Positions 1 through 6,216 of a stretch of 9,543 bases of DNA are shown here, piece by piece. The notes beneath the pieces were generated by a model. It saw only the letters and a program-made list of their open reading frames with translations. It made no database searches and was not told where the DNA came from. This DNA comes from Verrucomicrobia bacterium TMED44 (GTDB taxonomy: Bacteria > Verrucomicrobiota > Verrucomicrobiia > Opitutales > Seribacteraceae): NCBI GenBank assembly GCA_002168015.1, contig NHCX01000025.1:10147-19689 (forward strand), in the 5' to 3' direction. The first letter of the stretch is position 1. Each line of letters starts with the position of its first letter. The position numbers were made by a program, and so were the translations under genes.

Positions 1-779
1 CCAGATTGCTTGGAGCTTATTTTTTCAGAGGCTTCCAATGATTCAATTTCTTTTTCCAAACCATCAATTCTGGCCAACGCCCTCAAGCTCTTCAGCTTGC
101 CAAGCTTTTCTAAAGCAAGAAGCTTGCTATTTAGTCCTGCAAAATCCTCAGATTTCTGACCAAGTTCGATCAATGCCATGCTTTCACTTGCAGTCCAGCG
201 AATTTTCTCATTTTCTTCTGCATCATTCGAAATATCTTCAAGAGATGACATCGCTTCCGCCATGAAAGGCGGATCCCCACATTTCTTAACGCCCGAAATT
301 CTGGTTTCATAATCCGGGGAGAACAGACGAATCAAAAACTTCGAAGAATTGACCAAAGAACGCAGCTTCCGACCGGGACTTATATCCTCCAAATCAAGGA
401 GATCGGGTTTTGCCTGTTTCCCTTCAATGATAAAAGGCTTTCCTGAAAGAGGTTCAAATAAAGGAGCAAACTCATTAAAATCATCATCCATTTCGGTCTC
501 CATGTTAACCACGATTCGCACATCTCCATTTTCATCTGGCCAATTGTAGACACTGCCCTGCCGATAAAGTTCAAAAAACTTTTCTAATTTTGGATCGCCG
601 GATTTGGCAAGAGAGGTAATCGTGTTTGCTTTTATTTCATCATCATCAACTGCAAGCTTTGTAAGCAAACTCAACAGATCGGCGTTTAGGAATTTTTCTT
701 CGGTTGCTTGGCCACATAACTGGTAAAAACAAGTGAGAATGAAAAATATATATGGAAAAACTGAATGAAATTGATTCAA
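1..779 (-). CDS. urtB: Urea ABC transporter permease UrtB, N-terminal part (cut by left edge)
   Basis: The minus-strand frame is open from the TTG at 779-777 to the window edge, 259 codons without a stop. The first ~25 residues are a hydrophobic signal peptide (core around PYIFFILTCF, likely cut after GQA). The rest is a soluble, charged region resembling the periplasmic N-terminal extension known in UrtB proteins: a helical 'LAKSGDPKLEKFF' element, a 'KLRSLVNSSKFLIRLFSPD' element and a closing 'LEKEIESLEASEKI' helix that precedes the permease core. The membrane permease domain itself lies beyond the edge. The gene directly follows urtA, the standard order for urtABCDE, in which UrtB and UrtC form the inner-membrane channel for urea. 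No ATG is in frame before about residue 90, and an in-frame TGA lies within the upstream terminator hairpin. TTG at 779 (or ATT just upstream) therefore best preserves the signal peptide, although no Shine-Dalgarno is visible. The family call is firm from context; the start is uncertain. Confidence 0.85.
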   Translation of the reverse strand, partial: MNQFHSVFPYIFFILTCFYQLCGQATEEKFLNADLLSLLTKLAVDDDEIKANTITSLAKSGDPKLEKFFELYRQGSVYNWPDENGDVRIVVNMETEMDDDFNEFAPLFEPLSGKPFIIEGKQAKPDLLDLEDISPGRKLRSLVNSSKFLIRLFSPDYETRISGVKKCGDPPFMAEAMSSLEDISNDAEENEKIRWTASESMALIELGQKSEDFAGLNSKLLALEKLGKLKSLRALARIDGLEKEIESLEASEKISSKQS

Positions 780-790
780 AATAATATTTA

Positions 791-832
791 CAAAAAAAAT
801 AAAGCGGGTTCGGATCTCTCACCGAACCCGCT
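791..832 (-). terminator. Intrinsic terminator between urtA and urtB
   Basis: Perfect 11-bp inverted repeat (AGCGGGTTCGG at 803-813 with CCGAACCCGCT at 822-832, 8-base loop). Read on the minus strand it is followed by TTTATTTTTTTTG. It lies 27 bases after the urtA stop and ends just before the urtB start. It probably acts as a partial terminator giving more UrtA than UrtB transcript, or as a 3' stabilising stem. The structure is seen directly; the partial read-through is inferred. Confidence 0.88.
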
Positions 833-859
833 CAAAATTTAATTTAGAATAGACAAGCT

Positions 860-2122
860 TTACAGAGACCCATCCCCATTTGGACCACCGGTGGGTTTTG
901 GGTAATTACCGTCGGGCCACAAGTAGGAGCTGTAAGAATCGGGGGAAACTAAACCATCGCTTGAATAAACGATTTTGAACATTCCATTTTTAAGGATTTC
1001 GCCTACATAGACAGGTTTAAGCGTATGCTGGTTGGTTGGATGCATCGATTTCTTTCCACCGGGAGCATCAAACTCAAGACCGTAAACTGCTTTTCGAACC
1101 TTATCGACATCAAAGGATCCGCATTTTTCAACCGCTGCTTTCCAAACATAGACACCGAAATAAGCCGCTTCAATCGGATCACAAGTTACACGCTTTGCAC
1201 CCCCAGGTAAGCCGGCTTTTACGCAAAACTTCTTGAAGCTTTTTACGAAAGCAGCATTTCCAGGTGTTTTTACACTTTGAAAATAATTCCAAGCTGCCAA
1301 GTGACCTACAAGTGGTGGAACATCCATCGCCCGAAGTTCGTCCTCAGACACGGAGAATGCCATAATTGGACAATCATCAGAGGTCAAACCTTGGTTCGCA
1401 AATTCCTTGTAGAAAGGAACATTACTGTCTCCGTTGATAGTTGAAAGGATACAGGCATCGCCAGAAGCAGCAAATTCCTTAACCTTGGCAACAATAGTTT
1501 GGTAATCCTGATGATGAAAGGGTGTATATTCTTCCATAACATTTTCGTCAGGCACGCCTTCGGATTTTAGATAGGCCTTAAGAACCTTATTGGCAGTTCT
1601 TGGGAAAACATAATCTGTACCCAATAAATAGAATTTTTTACATCCCATTTCTTTGGCCATATACTCAGCAGCTGGCACCAACTGTTGGTTTGGTGAAGCT
1701 GCAGTATAGAAGACATTAAGTGACTGCTCCTCTCCTTCATACTGTACTGGGTAGAAAAGCAGTGCATTATTTTCCTCAAAAACAGGAAGACATGACTTAC
1801 GGCTAACAGATGTCCAGCAACCAAAGGTGACCGCCACTTTATCTTCAGTAATTAGTTGCTTCGCTTTTTCAGCAAATAATGGCCAGTCCGACGCAGGGTC
1901 AACAACAACGGCTTCCACCTGCTCGCCCAATACACCGCCAGACTCATTAATTTCTTCTACGGCCATCATCACAACATCCCTAAGGGAGGTCTCGGATATA
2001 GCCATTGTTCCACTCAGGGAATGCAGCACACCTATCTTAACAGCGTGAAGTTGAGGGATTGCAAGAGCCAGGCCTAAGGTTGCTGCCATTGCAAGTTTAA
2101 GTTTATTTATTTTCATTAACAT
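860..2122 (-). CDS. urtA: Urea ABC transporter substrate-binding protein UrtA
   Basis: 420-residue periplasmic binding protein that captures urea and delivers it to the UrtBC permease powered by the UrtDE ATPases. Residues 1-27 are a Sec signal peptide ending in QLHA, with the mature protein starting VKIGVLHSLSG, the usual opening of the family. Conserved UrtA segments are evident: FGCWTSVSRKSCLPVFE (100-116), LLFYPVQYEGEEQS (121-134), a TDYVFPRTAN motif (169-178) and a late SYSSYLWPD end. The length matches the family (about 400-430). It has no lipobox, so it should be soluble rather than a lipoprotein. The ATG at 2122 is used here; a second ATG two codons later is equally possible because neither has a clear Shine-Dalgarno. 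The porin gene lies upstream and urtB downstream, both on the same strand, separated from urtA by terminators. Confidence 0.96.
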   Translation of the reverse strand: MLMKINKLKLAMAATLGLALAIPQLHAVKIGVLHSLSGTMAISETSLRDVVMMAVEEINESGGVLGEQVEAVVVDPASDWPLFAEKAKQLITEDKVAVTFGCWTSVSRKSCLPVFEENNALLFYPVQYEGEEQSLNVFYTAASPNQQLVPAAEYMAKEMGCKKFYLLGTDYVFPRTANKVLKAYLKSEGVPDENVMEEYTPFHHQDYQTIVAKVKEFAASGDACILSTINGDSNVPFYKEFANQGLTSDDCPIMAFSVSEDELRAMDVPPLVGHLAAWNYFQSVKTPGNAAFVKSFKKFCVKAGLPGGAKRVTCDPIEAAYFGVYVWKAAVEKCGSFDVDKVRKAVYGLEFDAPGGKKSMHPTNQHTLKPVYVGEILKNGMFKIVYSSDGLVSPDSYSSYLWPDGNYPKPTGGPNGDGSL

Positions 2123-2187
2123 TTTTGTAATTAGTAATTAATATTTTCCCAAGAAAATGATGGAATCAAGGGGGTTTCTTTTATAAT

Positions 2188-2203
2188 TCATTTTCTATGC
2201 CAA
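2188..2203 (-). promoter_or_regulatory. Degenerate sigma-54-like element upstream of urtA
   Basis: On the minus strand TTGGCAT is a good -24 half (GG at 2201-2200). Ten bases on, the -12 pair is GA instead of GC. It would start transcription near 2176, giving a 54-base leader for urtA. The missing C at -12 is a serious defect, so this is a weak candidate; it is listed because the porin gene upstream has a much better match. Confidence 0.22.
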
Positions 2204-2268
2204 AAAACTATTTTCATATAAAAAGAAAAAATATTATTTAATTATAAATTTCATTATTTTTATTTATT

Positions 2269-2293
2269 TTATTCATACATATAAGATGAATAA
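2269..2293. repeat. 8-bp inverted repeat upstream of urtA
   Basis: TTATTCAT (2269-2276) and ATGAATAA (2286-2293) are perfect inverted copies around a 9-base spacer, in the AT-rich stretch between the porin terminator and urtA. A similar TTATTCAT/ATGAATA dyad (7-base spacer) lies upstream of the porin gene at 3461-3482. It could be a binding site for a shared regulator, but in sequence this AT-rich chance is a real alternative. Confidence 0.3.
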
Positions 2294-2330
2294 AAACAAA
2301 ACGGGTGGACAGTATTAACTGCCCACCCGT
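2291..2330 (-). terminator. Intrinsic terminator after the porin gene
   Basis: ACGGGTGG (2301-2308) pairs with CCACCCGT (2323-2330). After one mismatch the stem continues as CAGT/ACTG around a 4-base ATTA loop. Read on the minus strand it is followed by a T-rich run (TTTGTTTTTA). It lies 26 bases past the porin stop codon, so most porin transcripts should end before urtA. Confidence 0.88.
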
Positions 2331-2355
2331 CAAACAAACGTACTAGACTGAAAGT

Positions 2356-3315
2356 TTAGAAGGTGAAGATTAACTCAATTCCAACAAATTCCTCTGCATC
2401 TGAGATGTCGGTGTATTCAGCCAAAAGAGCCAAATCATCAGTCACCATGTAAGTTGGAGAAAAGGTTACTTTATCAATCGTAGCATTGGTTACTCCTGCA
2501 CCTGCACCACCTGTAGCTGTGACTTTGTCTTCAGTTTCTGAATAACGAACGGTCATGGAAAGCTTGTCGGTTATACCGTAGTTGGCCATTATTAAATAAG
2601 CATCCGTGTCACCAGTATTAAAGTTGGCAGCGTTTGCTGAATCAACGACAGAACCGTTCTCATGGGTTGCAACTTCAGCAGCAAGCAGTAATGAACCCAA
2701 GGAGTAGCTTGCCCAAATCGTTTGCTTGGACTCATCAGATCCTCCATAATCAGCATAGATGTATTTTGCAGTCAGGTTTTCAATGCCGGTGTAAGCGAAG
2801 GCATATTCAAATGAAGTTTGATCCTCAAGTCCCGCCCATACTCCGATAGAAAAGTCATCGGTTCCGTAGTCCAATGATACGCCATCAGCATACGCATCGT
2901 AAAGATAAGAGAACTGCGTGTTATAGGCACCTGAGATTTGATACATATTAGGTGCATCATACGCTTCAAAGCCCAAATAAGATAGCATTCTACCAGCACT
3001 CATGCTAAAGTTGTCATTGAAGGTGTAAGTTACGACAGCTTCCTCGACGAATGTGTCGACTTGACTGTTAGCATCACCCGATCCCTTGAACGCTTCAAGA
3101 TCCAACGCAAAGGCGACAGGACCGGAAGTAAAGTCAAAGTTAAGCTCGACTTCAGAGGTCATGAACGCACTGTCGGATCCAGTTGCATCTTGGTTGGTGT
3201 GGTCAAGAACTACGAAACCGGATAACTCAACACCACTTCCTGTCGGTCCAATTTCAATAGCGTTTGCATTTAATATAGCAAGTAAACTTGCTAAAGATAA
3301 TAATTTTGTTTTCAT
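2356..3315 (-). CDS. Porin-like outer-membrane beta-barrel protein
   Basis: 319 residues with a Sec signal peptide (MKTKLLSLASLLAILNANA, cut before IEIG). The mature chain is rich in Gly, Ser, Thr, Asp and aromatics and alternates short amphipathic strands with turns, for example the segments near VELNFDFTSGPVAFALDLEA and DKLSMTVRYSETE. It ends in ELIFTF, the C-terminal Phe signature recognised by the BAM outer-membrane assembly machinery. It resembles the broad 'putative beta-barrel porin' families; I cannot name the exact one. It sits directly upstream of urtA on the same strand and has a strong sigma-54 type promoter, so a role in letting urea or short amides across the outer membrane under nitrogen limitation is likely, by analogy with FmdC-type porins found near urea and amide transporters. 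No Shine-Dalgarno is visible; ATG at 3315 is supported by the signal peptide. Confidence 0.85.
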   Translation of the reverse strand: MKTKLLSLASLLAILNANAIEIGPTGSGVELSGFVVLDHTNQDATGSDSAFMTSEVELNFDFTSGPVAFALDLEAFKGSGDANSQVDTFVEEAVVTYTFNDNFSMSAGRMLSYLGFEAYDAPNMYQISGAYNTQFSYLYDAYADGVSLDYGTDDFSIGVWAGLEDQTSFEYAFAYTGIENLTAKYIYADYGGSDESKQTIWASYSLGSLLLAAEVATHENGSVVDSANAANFNTGDTDAYLIMANYGITDKLSMTVRYSETEDKVTATGGAGAGVTNATIDKVTFSPTYMVTDDLALLAEYTDISDAEEFVGIELIFTF

Positions 3316-3364
3316 ATATATGTTTGTTGTTTTAGTTTAGTGCTTTTTAAAGCAATCGCACATG

Positions 3365-3380
3365 TGCTAGTATCGTGCCA
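3365..3380 (-). promoter_or_regulatory. Sigma-54 (RpoN) type promoter of the porin gene
   Basis: The minus strand reads TGGCACG-N4-TAGCA, against the RpoN consensus TGGCACG-N4-TTGCW: one mismatch, with the essential GG (3379-3378) and GC (3367-3366) exactly 10 bases apart. Predicted transcription start is near 3354, giving a leader of about 39 bases before the ATG at 3315. This promoter class needs an enhancer-binding activator and commonly serves nitrogen-acquisition genes, which fits the urt genes downstream. Confidence 0.75.
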
Positions 3381-3437
3381 ATAGACTACATTCCCGCACT
3401 TTATATAATTAATTTTTATAAATTACATTTATATAAA

Positions 3438-3489
3438 TGAAAAATATTTATACATATATTTTATTCATTATTAATATGAATATTTTTCA
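3438..3489. repeat. Long inverted repeat in the porin enhancer position
   Basis: The plus strand at 3438-3452 reads TGAAAAATATTTATA. The minus strand from 3489 to 3475 reads TGAAAAATATTCATA, giving 15-base arms with one mismatch. Relative to the predicted start at 3354 the arms lie at about -84 to -135, where activators of sigma-54 promoters usually bind. The sequence does not look like the E. coli NtrC site. The region is very AT-rich, so activator binding is an inference. Confidence 0.45.
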
Positions 3490-3545
3490 CTAAAAGGACT
3501 TTTTCCTAATCACTCTTGCTCTTTTTTATACAGGAAAGTAATTTT

Positions 3546-3551
3546 AAAAGG
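3546..3551 (+). promoter_or_regulatory. Ribosome binding site of the helical-repeat protein gene
   Basis: AAAAGG lies 5 bases before the ATG at 3557. It is one of the few Shine-Dalgarno-like sites in the window and supports that start. No convincing -35/-10 pair was found close upstream; a perfect TATAAT at 3404-3409 lacks a -35 partner and is far from the gene. Confidence 0.5.
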
Positions 3552-3556
3552 TTTCT

Positions 3557-4861
3557 ATGAATTTCTTTTTTAAAATTGGATTGCCTTGGGCAATTTCATT
3601 GGGAGTAGTCTTTTACGCGGGACTAGAGCTCGGTTCGGTTCCTCAAGTTTTACCCTCCACTACGAATATTCTGAAGGATGAAGAGTCTGATAACAGTAAG
3701 AATACCAAGGGATCTACCAAATCAGAGAAAGCCGAAGGCCTTACCCATCCAAGTCAAAATACTTTAACAAAAGAGTCTACCAGCTTACAACCAAGACCAA
3801 TCTATTCGCCTCCTCTTCCTCCCAACCTTCGAAGAATCATGGAAGATGGCAGTATGGTGGAAAGAATGGGAGCTTACATGGATGCTCTTCGAGGAATGGA
3901 CTCAAGCAGTTTGGGTCAAGTAATCGATGCTTTTGAGGCACTACCCAAGGGATACGGAAGGCATCTGGAGATGAAACTACTGATGAGAAGTTGGGCAGAT
4001 TTTGATCCAATTGGAGCCTTGCAATATGCGGAGAAATCATTGGATGAAAAAAGTGAGCGTAGGTTTGCGATGACTGAGGTTTTAGCTGGATGGGCTGTTA
4101 CTGACTCGGCTGGGGCAATTGCCTGGGTCGAACAAAACAAAGCTGATAATCCTGACTCCAAACAAAGTGCAAACCTAATGGTGGGAATCGTCAAGGGCTT
4201 GGCAGAAAATGATTTGACCACTGCAGACAGTTTTTTCCGTACCCTGGAAGAAGGAAGTGCGAAATGGCAGGCTTCCACATTCCTTGCTCAGGAGTATGCC
4301 AAACTGGGGACTGAAGAAGCAATCCAGTGGGCCGAACAATTTCCCGGGGAAGATGAGAGGATGAAGGCAACGATCCTGGGTCAAATTGGATCGAAACTGG
4401 CCCAAAGCGATCTGGAGGGCACCGCCGCATGGGCCGAATCTATGCCGGTTGACAATGCTTCCGAACAAGTCATGAGCAACCTTCTGTCTCGTTGGACATC
4501 GCAAAGTCCTCAGGATGCGGCTACCTGGGCGAGTCGTCTGGAAAACCCTGAGAAAAAAACTCAAGCGATGAAGCTACTTACCAATAAATGGGCGTTGCGT
4601 GATCCGGTAGCCACAGCGAGTTGGCTGAATACTTTCCCTCCCTCAACAGAACTCGATCCTGTTGTTGGTGAATTTGTTAATCGTATTTCATCAAGAGACC
4701 CAGAAGGTGCCGTCGGCTGGGCATCCTCGATTTTGGATGAAGAACAAAAACAAAGAGCTCTTGGTCAGGCTTTGCGTGCATGGGATCGGAGAAATCCTGA
4801 AAAAGCAAATGATTGGCGTTTACAAAATGGGATCAACCCAATATCCGACGAAAAGAGGTGA
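3557..4861 (+). CDS. Membrane-anchored helical-repeat protein, function unknown
   Basis: 434 residues. Residues 8-25 form one hydrophobic segment (signal anchor or uncleaved signal). A polar low-complexity stretch (about 35-78) and a Pro-rich piece (about 79-91) follow. From about residue 141 to the end there are roughly nine tandem helical repeats of 32-35 residues, starting near 141, 175, 210, 243, 275, 309, 341, 373 and 405. Their loose pattern is L...W...D/N-P..A..W followed by a charged helix, for example LTNKWALRDPVATASWL and ALRAWDRRNPEKANDW. Such solenoids usually bind other proteins, and proteins of this kind are frequent in Verrucomicrobiota and Planctomycetes. The chain is probably extracytoplasmic behind its anchor. 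It has no catalytic motif I can see. It is transcribed away from the porin gene across a 241-base AT-rich gap and converges on the pilC-like gene, 21 bases away, with no visible terminator between. No specific function is assigned. Confidence 0.85.
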   Translation: MNFFFKIGLPWAISLGVVFYAGLELGSVPQVLPSTTNILKDEESDNSKNTKGSTKSEKAEGLTHPSQNTLTKESTSLQPRPIYSPPLPPNLRRIMEDGSMVERMGAYMDALRGMDSSSLGQVIDAFEALPKGYGRHLEMKLLMRSWADFDPIGALQYAEKSLDEKSERRFAMTEVLAGWAVTDSAGAIAWVEQNKADNPDSKQSANLMVGIVKGLAENDLTTADSFFRTLEEGSAKWQASTFLAQEYAKLGTEEAIQWAEQFPGEDERMKATILGQIGSKLAQSDLEGTAAWAESMPVDNASEQVMSNLLSRWTSQSPQDAATWASRLENPEKKTQAMKLLTNKWALRDPVATASWLNTFPPSTELDPVVGEFVNRISSRDPEGAVGWASSILDEEQKQRALGQALRAWDRRNPEKANDWRLQNGINPISDEKR

Positions 4862-4882
4862 GAAACCAAAAATTTTAAAACC

Positions 4883-6193
4883 CTATTTTCCAATCGTCTC
4901 AATGATTGCAACGATGGGAAGAAAAAGTGCAATTACGATAAAACCAACAACCACAGCCAAAAATACAATCATAACTGGTTCAATCAGTGAGGTCATACCA
5001 GCAACTGCATTGTCTACATCTTCATCGTAATTATCAGCAATGCGGGTAAGCATATCCGGCAGTTCACCAGTTTCCTCCCCGATCTCCACCATACTTGTCA
5101 CCATGGTAGGAAAAACCGATTCTCTTGCCATTTGCACCGCCATGGCTTCACCGTCCCGAACGGAATCATGGACTTTACTCATGGAGTTGACGAAAAAAGT
5201 ATTGGTTAATGTGTCCCTCGTAATCTCGAGGGCTTGCAAGATAGGTACACCGCTACTCAACAGAGTCCCAAAGGTGCGAGTAATTCTGGAAATATTCGAC
5301 TTACCGGCAACATCCTTGACAGCGGGGACATTAAGAGCCAGCCAGTCAAAAGTTTTGGCTCCAGGCTTCGTTTTCTTAAAAAGAAAGAGCCCCACCACCG
5401 TTCCGGACATTCCTCCTAATACAAGAACTGGACTGGAGGAAAAAAGATCACTGATCCCAATAACAATTTGAGTGGGACCGGGCAGAGGAGCCCCGCGGAG
5501 CATTTGTTCAAAAATTGTCTGAAACTGAGGCACCACAACCATCATCAACAAAGTGACAATGGCAACTGCAACAAACATAATCACGCTGGGATAAATCATG
5601 GCTGACTTCACTTTCTTAATCGTACGGATCGATTTCTCCTGAAATTGAGCCAAGCGGTCTAGGACGAGGTCAAGAACGCCTCCTGCTTCTCCAGCTTTCA
5701 CCATATTAACATAAAGATTATCGAATGTTTTCGGGTACATGGCCAACCCGTCAGATAAATTTCCCCCTGAAGAAACTTTATCAGAAATCGCAGTAAGCAT
5801 ATCCTTGAACTTGGGTTTTTTTTCCTGCTGTTTGATCATCACTTCCAAACTTCGTAACAAAGGCAGACCCGCCTGCACTAAAGTGGACATTTGGCGGGTA
5901 AAAACAGAAATATCTTCCCGGGACGGGCCACCACCCAATTCGATGGCCATGAGCCCTCCCTTTTTCTTCTTCTTTGACTTTTTTGCCTTATTTTTAGTTT
6001 TCTTCAGAGGGGGTGCTTCCTCTGCTGGCGGACTTGGTTTAGCCGGGCCCGGGCTATCCAATGGAATGACTTGTGAGACATTGAGTCCATACTGTGCAAG
6101 TTGTTCGTACGCCTGCTGTTCGTTCGCTGCCTCAAAAGTTCCTTGCGTCTGGGCTCCCGTTTGATCCGTGGCTACATATTGAAAATTAGGCAT
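4883..6193 (-). CDS. pilC: Type IV pilus / type II secretion inner-membrane platform protein (PilC/GspF family)
   Basis: 436 residues. PilC/GspF is the polytopic platform on which the assembly ATPase acts to insert pilin or pseudopilin subunits. The N-terminal strand-rich segment (MPNFQYVATD...) is the usual GspF opening. Two copies of the T2SF domain follow, about 95-218 and 301-424, with the conserved features FTRQMSTLVQAGLPLLRSLE and, in the second copy, FGTLLSSGVPILQALE and EIGEETGELPDML. Membrane segments are near 202-222, 252-272 and 402-426. Residues 46-92 are an inserted Pro/Ala then Lys-rich linker (13 Lys between 64 and 78), making it about 30 residues longer than typical. It is last in an operon 23 bases after the ATPase gene. 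No Shine-Dalgarno is seen. PilC versus GspF cannot be decided without the pilin or secretin genes. Confidence 0.93.
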   Translation of the reverse strand: MPNFQYVATDQTGAQTQGTFEAANEQQAYEQLAQYGLNVSQVIPLDSPGPAKPSPPAEEAPPLKKTKNKAKKSKKKKKGGLMAIELGGGPSREDISVFTRQMSTLVQAGLPLLRSLEVMIKQQEKKPKFKDMLTAISDKVSSGGNLSDGLAMYPKTFDNLYVNMVKAGEAGGVLDLVLDRLAQFQEKSIRTIKKVKSAMIYPSVIMFVAVAIVTLLMMVVVPQFQTIFEQMLRGAPLPGPTQIVIGISDLFSSSPVLVLGGMSGTVVGLFLFKKTKPGAKTFDWLALNVPAVKDVAGKSNISRITRTFGTLLSSGVPILQALEITRDTLTNTFFVNSMSKVHDSVRDGEAMAVQMARESVFPTMVTSMVEIGEETGELPDMLTRIADNYDEDVDNAVAGMTSLIEPVMIVFLAVVVGFIVIALFLPIVAIIETIGK

Positions 6194-6216
6194 AAGATTT
6201 ATTTTTAAGTTAAAAT

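Noticed and set aside
380..574. Minus-strand 64-codon open frame starting with ATG near 574
   Set aside because: It is out of frame with the continuous urtB reading frame that covers the same bases and gives a recognisable protein.
3401..3440. Perfect TATAAT at 3404-3409 as a plus-strand promoter
   Set aside because: No -35 hexamer at a suitable distance, about 150 bases from the gene, and TATAAT-like strings are expected by chance in such AT-rich sequence.
3916..4564. Minus-strand open frames of 120 and 129 codons inside the helical-repeat gene
   Set aside because: Composition is Cys/Pro/Arg-rich without family resemblance, and the plus-strand frame encodes a clean repeat protein across the same span.
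4862..4882. AAAATTTTAAAA between the convergent genes as a bidirectional terminator
   Set aside because: It has no GC-containing stem, so there is no evidence for an intrinsic terminator here.
4662..5030. Plus-strand 122-codon frame spanning the two convergent gene ends
   Set aside because: It overlaps two well-supported genes out of frame and shows no coherent domain.
5040..6164. Plus-strand open frames of 143 and 141 codons opposite the pilC-like gene
   Set aside because: They are antisense shadows of conserved T2SF domains; the Phe-rich run is just the complement of the Lys-rich linker.
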